This document shows positions 32,724 through 46,665 of a stretch of DNA of 64,000 nucleotides, piece by piece; the first letter of the stretch is position 1, and every line of letters begins with the position of its first letter. Made by a program: the position numbers and the translations under genes. The notes under the pieces were generated by a model. That model was not told the DNA's origin, did no database searches, and was given only the letters and a program-made list of their open reading frames with translations. Source of the DNA: Morella rubra (taxonomy: Eukaryota; Streptophyta; Magnoliopsida; Fagales; Myricaceae); contig CM025849.1 in assembly GCA_003952965.2 (NCBI GenBank), positions 11,685,861 to 11,749,860 of the forward strand, written 5' to 3'.

Positions 32724-35700
32724 TTAGTTACTTATCCATCTTCTTTTCCGAGGTGGCCGCTCTTGTTTGATCTCTGAATCAGTAGGAGCCTCACTTTTGG
32801 CAGATGGCAGTGCTTCATTCTCCATCTTTCTAACTGTCAAGGTTTCTTTCTCACTTGGCATTGGAAGCTTGAACCGCTCGCTTCGCTTCTTCAACTTCTC
32901 GACCGTATCCAGGTGTCTATCCTCCAAAGGTTTTGTATCAACATCTTTGCTTTCCAGATCAGAAGCATCTTTCTCCTCAGCCAATGGATGTTGACTATCA
33001 ACAACCTCAACCGTCTTAACGGATATTTCATCTGGGGGTCTGCTGGCTTCAAATGATCCACCATTGTTAGTCCTGTCAGTCTCCTTGAATTTCAAGGAAG
33101 ATGATGACCTACTGTTGATACTATAATCCCTCTCAGTGTGGCTAGTCCAACGTTCCAACTTGGAGCGCCCTCTTTTTGAATCTTGCTGTTCATCTTCAGA
33201 TGAACCATCTTCCCTATGTTTTCTGGACACACGACGGTGCACTGAGATCTCATGCTCACCATTTCCTTGATCACTGGAGCCTTTCAAGCCCTATATAAAG
33301 GCAGAAGAGGAGAACTGAACTTTCAACACTCCAACCAGGTTTAAGTCCACAAGTCAAGAAACATTAATGTGCAATGAGTAGAACCCCTTACTATATTTAC
33401 CAATAAGAGTTGAGTAGTAAACCTAAAAAGGAACACTAGTCATCTGTCTCAGCAAAGAGTTCCTTATATTGCCAAAGCCAAATCCCAGGTAAATTGATGA
33501 AAGTCAAATATGAAATGATAGTAATAGATACCAATACGACATGACAATCCGACAAAGTGAACCAAAATCAGTCTAAAAACTAATATTTGAGCCTCAAGAA
33601 TAGGCTTAAGAAATCAAATTCTTATTGCTTCAGAAACCATTCAAATTCTTATTGCTTAAGAAACTATTCAAATTCTTATTGCTTCAGAAACTACACAAAT
33701 TCTTATTGCTTAAGAAACTATTCAAATTCTTATTGCTTCAGAAACTATTCAAGATGGCGAAGAAAAGAAAAGAAAAAGCTATTCAAATGATCTCTACAAA
33801 CATTGTCGCAACCATATTCTCCATGAGTCACATCCAAAAAGTAAAACTGTGCATCTGTGATTTCCACCGCATGCTTAGGACATACATTACATTATTAACG
33901 GCAATCCATGTATTAAAGCTACTTGGTTTGAGATTCTTGCCCTAATAAACTACACCATAATTATAAGCGGAAGTATATGCAGAAAATACTATGAAGGTCA
34001 AAAGCTACTGGCCACTTCTCAAGCACTAGAAGTGGCCTCTGTGTACAGAACGATTTACAATGTGCATTATCGGATGAGAAAAAGAGACACCCCTTGATAT
34101 TGCCAAAACACTTATCTAAGCAAGAATTCAACAACAGAGCCTTTTCTATTTATATTTACAACTTAGTTATTCTAGATTTGCTGGGAAGTAACAGCACTAC
34201 AACCTGCAAAAACCTAAGGTCTGTTGGTCCAAGTTCTGACAAAAGTTATTACGGCCAAGATAAACTATGCAAGTCCTGGAAATTATCATCTTACCTAGAA
34301 GTACACACTTTTGGAAGTAACTAATGGCAGAAACATCTGTTTCTGGACTAAAATAATGGTTTCAACCTCAGTCCAACATCCAAATAAAGAAAAATCAGTG
34401 ACGAGTAACTACAACGAGCGTCAACATCAGATCCTTGAAGTAAAACTCTTAAACCGTCTGCCCTCCACCCCCAGAACCCAGACCAAAGGAAAGCCCCTCT
34501 AGCATGATTAGTATTCCATATGAAAGCAATGAGCTTCAACCAAGCTTCCTGGACAAGGGATTAGCCAGGTTTTCCTTTTCTCGATAGTCAGTGCTTTTTA
34601 ACTGTATCAAAATCATGCCTATGGCCTACTTTTCCTCATGTTAAGGCATTGTCCAATAACACGATCTTTCTAAGAGGGATTTTTTTTTTCCTCTGCTTAT
34701 TTTGAAAGAATTATACTTTCTTGGGTCTAAACATGCAACATACCGTCTCATTAATGTGACCACTTTGGTCTTCTTGATTTCTCCTGGAAGAGCCTACAGC
34801 ATTGTGAACACCACCGTCAGAGTCTTTAGTCTTTCTTGTATATCTCTTTGTGTTTTTTGTCATGTGCTCTTTGGTATCAGAAGCACTAACAGCCGATCAT
34901 TACGAGAAACCAGACCTCTCCGGCCTGGATCTTCTTTCATCATTAGCAAATTTGATTTCCACGTGTATAACCATCATCCCGTCCCCTATGATGTGAAGTT
35001 TCATCCACAATTCGATCCTTTCTCTTGGAAGGTTCACTGTGTCGCACTGTGTCTTTTGAACTGGTATTCTTTATCGAATCCCTTGTAGTCCTTCTTTGTC
35101 CTAGCGTGGCTGACCAATGCTTTGTCCTCTAGACCACGTCCACCCCTTATGGCAACCCTCTCTTCTATCTCTTTCTCGCTTGGGTAGATAATCTTCATGA
35201 GACTGTTTTGGCCTTATGCCACTCCTCTTCTCTCTCTGCTTTCACCCCTTTCTCTCTGCAACCAGCTCTCATCTTTTTGCCTAACAGACTGGTGATCATC
35301 AAGATTCTCTCGAAGTCTCTAGTTGTTCATCTCTCTTCCTTGGGTTCCAACACTTCATCCCTTTCTCGCTTTCGACGACAGTGCTCTCCCTGTGGCCTTG
35401 CAAGATTTCTTCTTTGTCAACATGGTCCCTTAAGATATATCCTCATCTTTCCTTCTTTTGTTATTGTAATCATTCGACACCTTCATACCTACTCTTCAGA
35501 CCATCATTCATTTCTGTGGCGTGTACCAGGCTCCTATATCATAATGAACCCTATAGCTGCCATTATCCAATGGTTTCCTTGAATGTAGATATTCATCTCT
35601 GTCACTCCTCTCGCCATCTCGAACCTTAACCCTGTGTCTGGATCCCACTTCATTATCACGATCCCTCTTCCTTGTGTCTTCAGCTCTGATCCTTCTGTTA

Positions 35701-38700
35701 TAAGGATCTTCATTCTCGGCGTTGCCAGGGCCCATCAGGATTGTCCCTCTCCTTTCGCCTGTTAAACCCATCAGCTTTCATATGCAATGGATGACCAGAG
35801 CTTGAATCCCAGTCTCTATGGGCATAATCTTCCGTTCCTTTTACCACTGAGCGATTTCTTTCCATTTCCCGTCTTTCCATCACGATATTTTTTCTTCGTA
35901 GACCTAATTCATTCTCATCAAGATGTCTTCTTCCCAGTCTCTGGGAGTGGAACGTCCTTCTTGAATGACTTCCTCCTAGTCCCATCCCGCCACCTTCTGA
36001 TAGTCCCTGCGCTTCCTGATCTTGCTTTACTGTTTTCACTACTCCTTTGCAGCCTTTGAGTCATCCTCCTCATCCAATACTTGGAGCATCAGGTTGCTCT
36101 TACTTGAGAACTCAGTTGTTTTTTTCTTTACTGCCCCATCTTTAAGGGTCTCTTCCCTGACATTCATATTCAAAGCCACTTCTTCCTTTTCCACAGGGCT
36201 TCCATCAGCCAGCACAAGCTCATCATCCTCAGCATATTTATGCTCTAAACTCAACTCCCTGTCCTCCCCAACTGTGTCAGGAGACGATGACAGTGGACTA
36301 GATTTTCCCTCCAAGCTATCAACAGATTCTTCTGTCTGATTATCCTGCAATTTCCTTTCATGTGTACTTCGACTGGGTGACATCTGAGGGGATTGGTCAC
36401 GTTCTCTTCCCTGAGTCTGCCTGTACTCAAAAGGAGAGAGTTATATGCATTTGTCAAGTACTGATGCCATTTTACAAGTTAGTAATAAATCCAGATCAGG
36501 CTAAAAGAAATCTGAAGAAAAAACTACCCAAGAAATCCATATGAATACAGCCTTAAAGTATAGTAATGTATCCTCACTAAATTTATATTTGTCCTGATGC
36601 CAGCTAAATAGTTTAACAAAGCTGGTAACATTAGGCAAACAAACTCCATTTTAAGGTACACTTGATAAGAAATTTCCAATACAAAAGAAAATATTGCCAA
36701 GTGAAAAGCTCCAAAGGGGGGGAATACAGACAATTTGTTTTTTTTTTCCGAGGAAAAAAACGCAGATTATTGCTTTGGCCAATGATTTCACAATTACCAG
36801 TGTCCGTGTCTCCGAGCTGATCAATTTGGAACTGTTTCTTATTTTTTCCTTCTCAGAAAACCATTATATACTTTATCCATAACTTCTATCATATACTTGA
36901 TCTTCTTGAATCCTAGTATCATTCTTCTCTAATACAAATGAAAAGCAAGTTAATCTTCCTTCTACATCCATTCACATGTTCAGGCCATAACACCTTCCCA
37001 TGGCACAAGCTAGAATAAAGATTTGAAATCCAATTCCAAGTAGTTGGAATTAAAGCTTTGTTGAATGAAGCGGAATTTGTCTCCCTCACGTGAAAGAATG
37101 TATTACTGCACAAAAATATCAGATTAAGAAGACTGTTGTACCTGTCGTCATGAGGCCTGCCAACGTTCTTATTAGCATAGACAGAGCTCTGCCCCCTCAA
37201 ACCAAGATACTGGACTGGTGCTTCTGGAGGGAAGGACGTAATCCCATCACCATCAGGTACGTTTTGATCACCAGAACTGGTGAATGGCATTCTCTTTCTG
37301 TCCACCTGATCTCTCTTTTGACCTTTATTAGTCCGTGGAAAATCATCAATACACTCAGTGCCCTCCTGCCCATGGTCTTCTTCCGCAGAATTGCATCCTC
37401 TAAAATCCTCTCTTGGCAGATCATGCTCGGGTGGTTCTACAGCACCTTTTCCTGTGGTTGAATCATCATCTAAAGAGTCCTGCAAGACAATCTGTTCACC
37501 CAATATTTCAGATTATCTACACTGCAAATACAGCATAAATGAAGCATTTGATTGCAACATTAGCTAAGTGCACCTAAAGATAGGTTTTATTAAATACCTC
37601 AATAATTGCATCCGAATCACGGATGCGAGGAGGCCGGGTGTCAATGGAGGGGAGACGCTCACCATAACCACCTTCCACCTGAATTGCTCTACCAGTTGGC
37701 TGCCAGCCAAAAAATTGAAAAAGACATTGAGCTCGGAAAAAGACAAAAAAAGCAAACAAAATATGTCTAGTAGCTCCAGCTTTGTTACCCAAATTGCTAG
37801 AAGCAAATTGCAAATGAGGAAACAGTTGGAGAGGCCAAGGAAAAAAAAAGAGAGCTATATGAAATCAGGAGTCAAAAACTTAGTAGCAGAATCGTCCTAC
37901 AAATAATAACATTTGACAGCTGTACATACTATAGGTGGGCGTGCACGAACAAATCCTTTCCCTAAATCATTCTGTCCAACATCTGCCTTTCCAAGATTTG
38001 CATTTTCAGCTGAAACATCATGAGCACCAGTGGCGGCTGCTAATTCCGGGGGTAAATCTGGATCATACTCCTAGGGGAACAAAACCAATAAAAGATATTT
38101 ACTCAGTAAAATAACATGGGAATATATACTGAATATCCTATTAAAAAAGACAAACTTTCTTGAGACACAAACATATCATTACCTGCTCTGTTCGCCCACT
38201 TTCGTAAACGCGAATTTTGCTTTGCATAGTAGACTCCAGGCGGAGTTGTTCCTAAAAGATCAATATCCAGGAACTTAGTTTTCATCTATGTAGTCAACAG
38301 GATCAGTGAAGATTAATATGGTTACCAGTTGTTTGCAATAATCTTTCCAGCTCTCCTCATTCAAACCAAAGTTGAAGAAGTCTGATGTATCAACACCAGG
38401 ATATTTCCATGGTTTCTCCTCAAAACCATCAATGTCAACATCAAATATAGACCTGACAATATTCATTCGGGCCAAATAAGCAAACCACAAGAAAGAAAAA
38501 AAAAAACACCTATTTACTTTTCCCTACTGCCGAACCAAGATGGAGTTGTATACCAGACACAAGCGTGACATTAGCTAGTGTTAAAGGAACACTCAACTCT
38601 GTCTCTACACGATGGTCAAAACAAAGATTTTTGTTTTTTATTTTTTCTTCTCCCCTCCTCTTTGGCTGTAAGATACTTGGTATCCAATCAGCCTCGGAAA

Positions 38701-41700
38701 TCTAAAACCAATTGTATAACGGCCTAAGGAAGTTCTAGCCATATAAACGCTTCTTCTCATAACAATAACATAGAATCCTCATAAGGCTTGGATCTACCCA
38801 GAAAACCAAGCAGGCTGAGCAAGGCCTACAGTGCGTGTTATCTGCAGAGGGCCAATGATGGCCAAAGTTATAACATGAGTTGCTCAAAAGTATAGACACT
38901 CTGCCAACCACACCAATTAAACCAATATCTGAAATTTCTCCACGTATATCATGTGTCACTCACTATCGAGAAGAGCTCATTTATATGGACTCAGGCTATC
39001 GGCCTATATACTACTTAGATGTAATAACAACCGAATTACAGATTTCTGTTGCGGCAACAACAGCATACCCATTGGTGATATACTGCCCTTATTATTTCTA
39101 AAACATTCCAACCCAGTCCTAGAATTTGGCAGAACCTCCCACTATAATACAATGGTAACGAACACCCCAAACCAAGACCTTTCAGCCCTTCACCAATATA
39201 ACCCCAATGTAGAAAACTTACAATAACATAAGATGTATGAAAGTAAACAAGCAACTACCACATGCAACCAATGGAAAATTACTTGTGAGAAGGAAGTGTG
39301 AATTCCAGTCCACCGCCAAAACCTCTTCCTGCCATATTGTTGCCCCAGGCGGGCAATCCAAAACCTGAATGAAAACCCTTCTGCATTGGAGGCGTATTTT
39401 TTACTCCTGCTGGTCTCCACTCACCTCTACCACGACCAGCTATGGGAACCATGTTGACAAGTGGACGAACTTGACCTGGGGCTCCTCCTGGAACAGAGGT
39501 TGCTCCAGGTATTGGTGCTGCACCAGGTCTAACGTACTGCATGTTAACAAAAAGGACGTCATAAGTATTTAAATGCAAACACAGGGAAAACAAAATGGTA
39601 TGAGTTGATAATTAAAAAAATGCCTTCGAACATCAAAGAGAAAAATTGCCACTACATCATTCAGAGGAAAATAAAGTTACTTGAGAGATTGTGGTAAATT
39701 TAAGATGCAAGCCAACCAATAAGAAGAGCAAAGAGGGAAAATCAACCTTTCAAGGGAAAAAAATTTGAGATTCTATGAACAAGTTCATACTTTCATTCAA
39801 GTTATAAAGAGCAGACATACTTCTAAAACCTCGAAATGGTATTGAGAACTAAAGATGAGGAAGAGAGAAAATTTAATCTTAAATGCATATCACGGATAAC
39901 CTTTTCAAATCAAATGCAGAGGTAAAAGCCAATAACTGTAGATTCATTTTCGTTATGTATTAATTTTTATTTTATACTAATTACTTTTCTTCCTTATAGC
40001 GTGAAAGAACATGTCATGCTAATCAAGAAACCCGAAAACCCTGATGTAACTGCTGATCAGACCATAGGTTAGAGACAGCAGCACAAAATTATGACAGAGA
40101 GCTTGTTCATTAGGTTTATCCACTTCTGCATAAGGAGGTTAGAGGAATTTGGTTATACATTATATAGAAGCTATATGGCATGCAGAGGACCCATATTTTT
40201 GTACAAAAAGCAGGAGCTTTGCCGAATAACAACTAGAGGAGGAAAAACAAGGAGCAAAGTTTCAAAAATATTCTTACTAAGAAGTGCTCAATCCTCAAAA
40301 GGACTTGCAAGGGATTAGATGAGTATGCAAAGAAAAAGATAGGATGTACAGAGCCAGAAAACGGCATCAGAAAGCTACAAATCCCAAAATTTTATAAACC
40401 ATTACCACAATCGGCTCAAATTTTGCAGATGCAACCAATAAAGCAAGTCAAAATTGGTCCACAGGTTGGGTAGCTTGTGCTTGACTTAGCAACAATTTTT
40501 TTTCTATATAATATCAAACTTACTTTTGTCTGGTGGAGTGGGAGAGGGGGGTTTTGTAGGGTGCAGCATGTAAGATACGTTGTCACTTCGTTTTAAATAT
40601 CAAGGAAGGAATGTTCTCCACTACATGATGTAGTATTGGAGTCCTCTCAACTACTTGATGTAGTATTGAGTCCACAATTCCGGCACTGTACTTTTTATTT
40701 GTACATCCAGTGTCCGTATCTGTCCATGCTCATGGAGTCAATAAACAGCTTTAGAAATAACTGCTGTTTCCCAACCACCACAATTGCAGCAACAGATTGA
40801 TGAAGGCATGCCAGGTATAAATTCATTGCCGCATAAACTACTCTTACAAAACAGCTCAATCATGATTATAGATTTTATGAACGACAGATATTTCTTCTCA
40901 GATGGAAATGATGAAAACAATGAGAATGATGATAAAAAAATAACGAACAAACAACACCAAATCTGTGTTAAAAATTGATAATTTTCAAAGACTCTACGGA
41001 TCAGTTGCACTTGTTTATCGTAGGATTATAGCCACACCTATGGATTGCTCAAGAGAAAAATGGTTGCCATTAGAAACACATAACACACGCACCACAGAGG
41101 GCTCCACTACAGATTGAAGCACATATTATATCTTATTGGTTGGGAAGGACCCAAACTGCCATGCTTGGCCATTGCATCAAAGCCAAGGCAAGGTACTTCT
41201 CATAGGCGGGCGATTGGAGTGACGCGAAACCAGTTCAAATTCTTCCATAATACGCAAATCATAAAAAGGCACCATGGACGAAACTCTTGGTTAACCAGAT
41301 GATTTTAGCAGCGAGCTGGAAGCATCAACCTTTTATGCTTGATCGAAATAGGATTTCAGATTACTTTAAGAACCACCGAACATTATGCCAACTAAGTTTC
41401 ATTTCCATTACTCACAGTGGAGAAAAATACAATTTTTTTTAAGTGGTCACTTCTTTCTACTTGTTTTCAACATACCATACACGTCAAATGCAAATCCGAA
41501 ATCCACAGCATCCATTTTCCCAACAATTCAAACTTTACAATAATTACAAGCCGCAACCACACTTTAATTCTCATCAAACAAGGGGGAGAACACAGTCCAC
41601 CCCATGTACACAAAATTTCCCTATTTTCAAACAACATGTAACAAACTGACCTTAAACTGAGAATGAAATGGATGATACCCATGATTGCTATACCCAAGTT

Positions 41701-42558
41701 TTGGGGCCACCGGGGCACCCACAACACCGCCAACCCCGCTAACCTTCCCTAACTCACCCGTCTCCTTCCTCTCGCCATCCGCAACTACCACCTGCGAAGC
41801 GTCCTCGGCCCACTCCTGCGCCTCCATATCCTGATTCAGCTCCCCGTCTGCCACAATAACCAGCGGGTCCCCATCCTCATCGTCGTCATCCTCCTCATCG
41901 CCGCCAATTCCTCCTCTCTCCATTGCCATGGGCCCGTGGTTGTTATCATTCAACACTATCTGCAAATCGTCCTCGCTATCACTGTCCCAATCGTTATCGC
42001 CGCCGACATCGTCTTTTCTAGAAGCTTCTAGATTCGCCGTCCGTGAGCCCGAGAGTCCCGGAATGATCGGCTCCGAAGCTGCATCGAAAACTCCAGTATT
42101 GCCCTCCTCGATGTCGAAATTTACATTCTTCTCCATCAAATCCCCAGCTCCGCTCCCTCCATAGTTTACATCCTCCGGAGATGCCCTTTTTGGCAATTCC
42201 GCATCCCCTATACCCAAAACTTTAGGCCCAGCAGCTAAATCCTCGTCTCTCTCATCGGCAGCAACCAAATTCGGAGAAGAATCGGCCCCGAGGCGGGCAC
42301 GGGGCCTCGAGTGGGCTCAGCTGAGCGGGGAGCTAGGGTTTGATCGGAGGGACGATTGGGAGCAGCGGAATTGGAGCTGCCAGCTCCGTAGAGGATCTCA
42401 TCGTCGTCGCTCCTGAGGTTGAGATCGATCGGACGGTGGAGAGATGGCGGCGCAGAGAAACCCTGCTGGGCCTCCGGAGCAGCGGATGATGATGGTACCG
42501 AAGCAAAAGGTCGGAGGACATCCGTGTACAGATCTCCGAACTCGTCGTCATCTTCCAT
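32724..42558 (-). CDS. FIP1: FIP1[V]-like factor interacting with poly(A) polymerase (CPSF subunit)
   Basis: FIP1 is a nuclear scaffold of the cleavage and polyadenylation complex that links poly(A) polymerase to CPSF. I read nine coding exons with GT-AG introns: 41651-42558, 39283-39536, 38326-38452, 38183-38251, 37930-38070, 37598-37699, 37142-37491, about 34744-36420, and 32724-33290. Exon 1 is acidic (DDDEF, DWDSDSEDD, DDDDEDGDP). Exon 2 is Gly/Pro/Arg-rich. Exon 3 holds the Fip1 motif (IFDVDIDGFEEKPWKYPG, then FFNFGLNEESWKDYCKQL). Exons 8 and 9 encode the long Arg/Asp/Glu-rich tail, ending RKRRWISN. The start is the Met before EDDDEFG, the usual N-terminus of plant FIP1. Length is about 1,400 codons, normal for the plant long form. 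Two oddities are a one-base shift in exon 1 (C run 42286-42289) and many one-base indels in exon 8. Phases of all other exons agree. Confidence 0.9.
33291..34743 (-). other. FIP1 intron 8
   Basis: The intron has donor GTATGT at 34743 and acceptor TATAG at 33291. It contains the 27-bp minisatellite and otherwise AT-rich non-coding sequence. Confidence 0.6.
33604..33750. repeat. 27-bp minisatellite in FIP1 intron 8
   Basis: Five full units of 27 bases, each starting AAATTCTTATTGCTT, run from 33616 to 33750 after a partial unit. Units alternate between CAGAAAC and AAGAAAC after GCTT, so the higher-order period is 54 bases. The array lies in the intron between exons 8 and 9. Confidence 0.9.
34744..36420 (-). 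other. FIP1: FIP1 exon 8, dense single-base indels
   Basis: The exon starts cleanly (RQTQGRERDQSP, then SPSRSTHERK) and reads well down to about 36050. Below that, the expected Arg/Glu/Lys-rich peptide is recognisable only by hopping frames every few tens of bases: RSSENSKARSG, MKADGFNRRKERD, HVDKEEILQGHRES and SSRRNQEDQSG lie in different frames. Codons between hops are well preserved, and many hops sit at short homopolymers. Gradual gene decay would also bring substitutions and in-frame stops. I infer uncorrected long-read sequence; a real pseudogene is possible but less likely. Confidence 0.7.
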
Positions 42559-42596
42559 AGAGAGAGAGAGAGAGAGGGAGAGAGGGAGAGTTTGGG
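42559..42596 (-). repeat. GA/CT microsatellite in FIP1 5'UTR (copy 2)
   Basis: Same tract as at 3463-3500, next to the FIP1 start codon. Confidence 0.75.
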
Positions 42597-44499
42597 AAGG
42601 GTTTTGAGGTTTGGGAGGCGTGGTGAGAAGGAATGTGTCCAAACACTAATGTGGCTTTTCTATGTTTTGTGTGTGTGTTTTCCACAGTCTGCTTACAGTT
42701 TTTCTCTCTTTCTGTTGGTCTTGGGCATCCATTTTGGGTGTTTGTAAAAGTTGAAAATGTATAATTGAAATTTTGTCTCTTTTTTCCGTAATAAAAATGT
42801 ATTTATATAATTGATTACATCTCTAACCAATTATTATATAACAAGAAAAACAACACCATTAATTTTATTAATACGAAAATATCATAAGACTTCACAATTG
42901 AGTTTCCAATTGCTTTCTTTCTTTATTTGTTTCCTTCTTGATTGGAAAGTTGATTCTTCTTAATTCAAAGATCGATCTTCGTCCAACCAAGATTAAAGGA
43001 AGTTATAAAGGTAAGGATATGTTCGTTTGTAAAAATATTTTAGATATAATAAATGTAATAAAATTTATAAAACTAACATAAAAAATCTCAAAAATTCCTA
43101 CACAAACATCAATACCTTTTACATGAATTTTAACAATCTTCTATCTCTACACTTTTTTACCAATTTTCAATATTTTTTTTATTAAAATATTACATCAAAT
43201 CATTTTTCTCTACATATTTTTACTAATTCCAATAAAAATTAAATATCCTTAAAACTTGTCTCCAACTTTTACACAAAAACTTATAAAACTTAAATTTACA
43301 TAAGTATTCACAATTCTATTAAAATTCTGAAAATCTTACAAGTTCTTATAACCGAACATCCCTATAACGAGATCCAGAGAGCTAATGAACATTCCCAAGA
43401 AAAATATTATAATAAAAATTTCATTGAGCTTTATAATAACTATAAATATTACCCCTCCAAATATTATTTGTACTAAAAAAGAAAAAAAAAATATATATAT
43501 ATCATACAAATTATGTCCTAGTGCTAACAAACCTCACATAGTATTTTCAGAAAAACCTTTATTTATAATCTCAGAACTCTTACCAACTTCTCATTTCTCA
43601 GTTTCAACTACAAATTTCATCATATTTAGTCCATAAACTAATAAAATATTCGATGTTTTTCCTATCATAAGATCTAATTGTTGATATTGTGTCACACAGC
43701 CTATCTTATGTATATGTAGATTATTATTAGAGAGTGAATATTAATGCATTTTGATATTTTAGGGACTAAATGTAATGAAATTTGTAATTCATATGGATAA
43801 ATGATATTTTGGTGATAGTTTGAAGGCTAAATATAAAAATTATCCAAATTTTTGTTTTGAAATAAAATTTTTCACTTTACACGTTTCGATAGTTCGCATC
43901 CTGAACAATAATATTTTATATACCAATTGTTGATTTCAGACGTTTTACACACTTTTCTCAACTAATCTAATTTTGAACGGTACAAAATTATTTTATGTCC
44001 AACTTAATGAATTTTTTTTAACAAAAAGTGTAAAATATTTAAAATTAATAGTTTGTGGATCAACGTGACAAAATTTTGATAGTTTAAAGTGTGAAGTTTC
44101 TAAAACTGAGGTTGAAAAATTGCATTATTCCTTTTATTTTTTTTCCTAGTCTTTTCCTAGGCAACCTCAAGTGCTATGGGAAGTAAAGGATTATTGTGTT
44201 AATTGACTCTCATAACTTATGTAATTTGCCCTTTAAAATGAGTTTTACAAAGTTCGAATTTTATACTCCTCACGTGACATAAAAGGTATAGAGCGTAAAA
44301 GATTGTTAACAGTTTACATGTCATTGACTTGGACTCCCAGGACAAAGCTTAAGATTTGGAATACCGAATCTTGCTTTTCTTTTCTTCTTTCCCGAAATGT
44401 TTAAATAGCATTACTAGGAAGAGAAAGATACAAAGAGTTCATGGTGGATCAGTACCACCAAATATCCAGTTAGTACAGAACAAAGAAGAAGGACTGTGA

Positions 44500-44996
44500 T
44501 CACATGCAGCGAGGATTGGTCACAGCCCATTGAGCCAAAGAATGCATCATCGAGTTTAGACCTCGCGAAATTTTTCTAGCTGTCCAGAAATTTAAAGAGG
44601 ACAATAAAGAGGTGGTTCCCGTGATGGTGTTGAGGATTGACCATTCGCAGTCGAGGTTTTCTTGGTCGAGGGCTAGCTGCTGAAACGGAGCTGGAGTCAT
44701 CTTCAAGAACCACCTGCCTAAAACCCAAATTTATGGAGAGGAAAGCGGCTAACAAGGCTACAAGAGCTTCTGCACACAAAGGATCAGTCACTGTCGAGAG
44801 TGGTTAAGTTTTTGCTGCAACAATATTATTGTTTGGGTCAAGGCAGACCGTTGCAGCCATAGGGAAGTAGTGCCTCACTACAACATCATATTGGATTCGG
44901 AAGGTTGCCTGCGGCAAGATGCTATGCTTATGATGCTGATGACAGACAGAATTAACCTCAGACCAAGCGTGGAAATGTTCTTGTGACAAACGAGTA
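44500..44996 (-). pseudogene. LINE RNase H domain fragment (copy 2)
   Basis: Identical to the fragment at 5404-5900: the RNase H motif blocks AEALVALLAAFLSINLGF and LAQWA on the minus strand in broken frames. Confidence 0.6.
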
Positions 44997-46284
44997 ATAG
45001 AGACAGATAAGCTTAATGGATCAATTGGAGTAGCGGGATAGAGTCTGACTTTGCTTCGCAGGGACCAAATTTGGTCAGAGACAATAGTAGCAAGTAGCTG
45101 AAAAATGATGATAATCTTCTCTTACAGCACACAGATGTCGAGCTGTCCAAAGATTACGCTGAGACGAAATCATCTTCCACAGAACCTTTCTGCTTCATTG
45201 TATTTTCTTTTACCGTTCTTTACATCTTCTCTCGGAATTCGATGCTTTTTTGCTGGATGGATGAAATCTGGGATTGAGAGAGGTTGTAGGCAGTGAATGT
45301 CCACCGGAATCTTGCATTTCCAGCCTAAAGAAAGTCAAGTTTTTTTTTTTTTTTATTAACTTTAACAATTGCTATTTGCTTTCCTTCTTGTTTGTCTTAT
45401 TTTTGTGCTGGTAAGATGACATGCCAAAGCATAAAGTTGAGGCATAAAATTTCAAACACCGGTGTTGACAATTATGCTGGATAAATGATGATATGGGGAA
45501 ATAGATGTTTGTAATTTTCTTTTCGAATTGCATACTGCAACTTTCTTCATGAATTGCATTGTGTAATATGGAGAGAGATGAATAGAACTAGACAGTGTGT
45601 GAGCTCTACACTAATATATATATATCTTTCTTCAAATTACAAGGTGTAAATCTGCAAGGGTCCATATGCATTTATCTTTCTTCAAATTATATAGTATAAT
45701 TTGAATAGAAAATTTTAGAGTATCCGGATCCAACATTCTAAGATCCTCAAAGAGGGACAAGTTCATATCAAAAAAATAATATCCAATTTTACAAGCATAT
45801 CATGATAACTATTTTCTTTCAAAAAACTGAGCACCACTACATCTAGTCAATTGAAGGTCAGCTTCATATTGTCGTGTGACACGAATTATTTATAATAAGA
45901 ATAAATGGCCACTACTCAAGTATGGAGAACTAAATACCCATCATAGAAACCAAGCATGGGGAAATCAAACCCATCCTACTTGTCTTATCCTTGTAAATCA
46001 GGATAATTTTCAATTTGCAGTTTAAATTAGATGGTTTAATTTCGAGGAGGACACAATATACATTAAATAATATAGAGCCTCATGTGCATTGTGCCTAAAT
46101 TTATATTCATCTATGTGGACAAAGACGCTACGTGTACTAGGATGAAAACTTATATACAATAATTATGTAAGGGTAAAATACATTTTTCACATTCTGTATT
46201 GATTCTATATAATCCCAATTTGCTTCAAGTACAAACAAACAGCTAGAGAATGATAGTGGTTTGAGAGGCTGCAAATATATGTCT

Positions 46285-46665
46285 GGGTTAAATACACTTT
46301 TCGTCCCTCGATTATTGAGGTTTTGATACTTTGCACTCAAAACTATTAATTTCGTTATATTTTATCCCTCAACTATCAATCGTTTATACTTTGCACCCAT
46401 AAGTGTTAATTTGGAAGGAAGTTGCTTTTTGGTTCAGTGAAATGACAATTTTACCCTTATATTTTTTTTTTAAATAATTTATATTTTGTATGGGATAAAT
46501 TTGTTAGTTCATTGAAACAAAATAGCAATTTACATCCAAATTAACGGTAGGGAGTGTAAAATGTAAACAGTTGGTAGTTGAGAGAGAAAATGTAACAAAA
46601 TTAATTGTTTGTGTTGTAAAGTATAAGAACTCCAATAATCGGAAAGGCAAAAGTGTACTTTTTCC
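46285..46665. mobile_element. Foldback/MITE element, family A (copy 2)
   Basis: Same element as 7189-7569, with long inverted arms ending in TTAAATACACTTT-type termini. Confidence 0.6.

Noticed and set aside
33587-33945. Plus-strand frames with repeated NSYCFRNYSN or KLFKFLLLQ
   Set aside because: They are translations of the 27-bp minisatellite, which stays open because its period is a multiple of three; it lies in an intron.
34702-35629. Plus-strand open frames of 80-130 codons
   Set aside because: They are antisense shadows of FIP1 exon 8, whose Arg/Asp/Glu-rich coding strand gives Ser/Leu/Phe-rich frames on the other strand.
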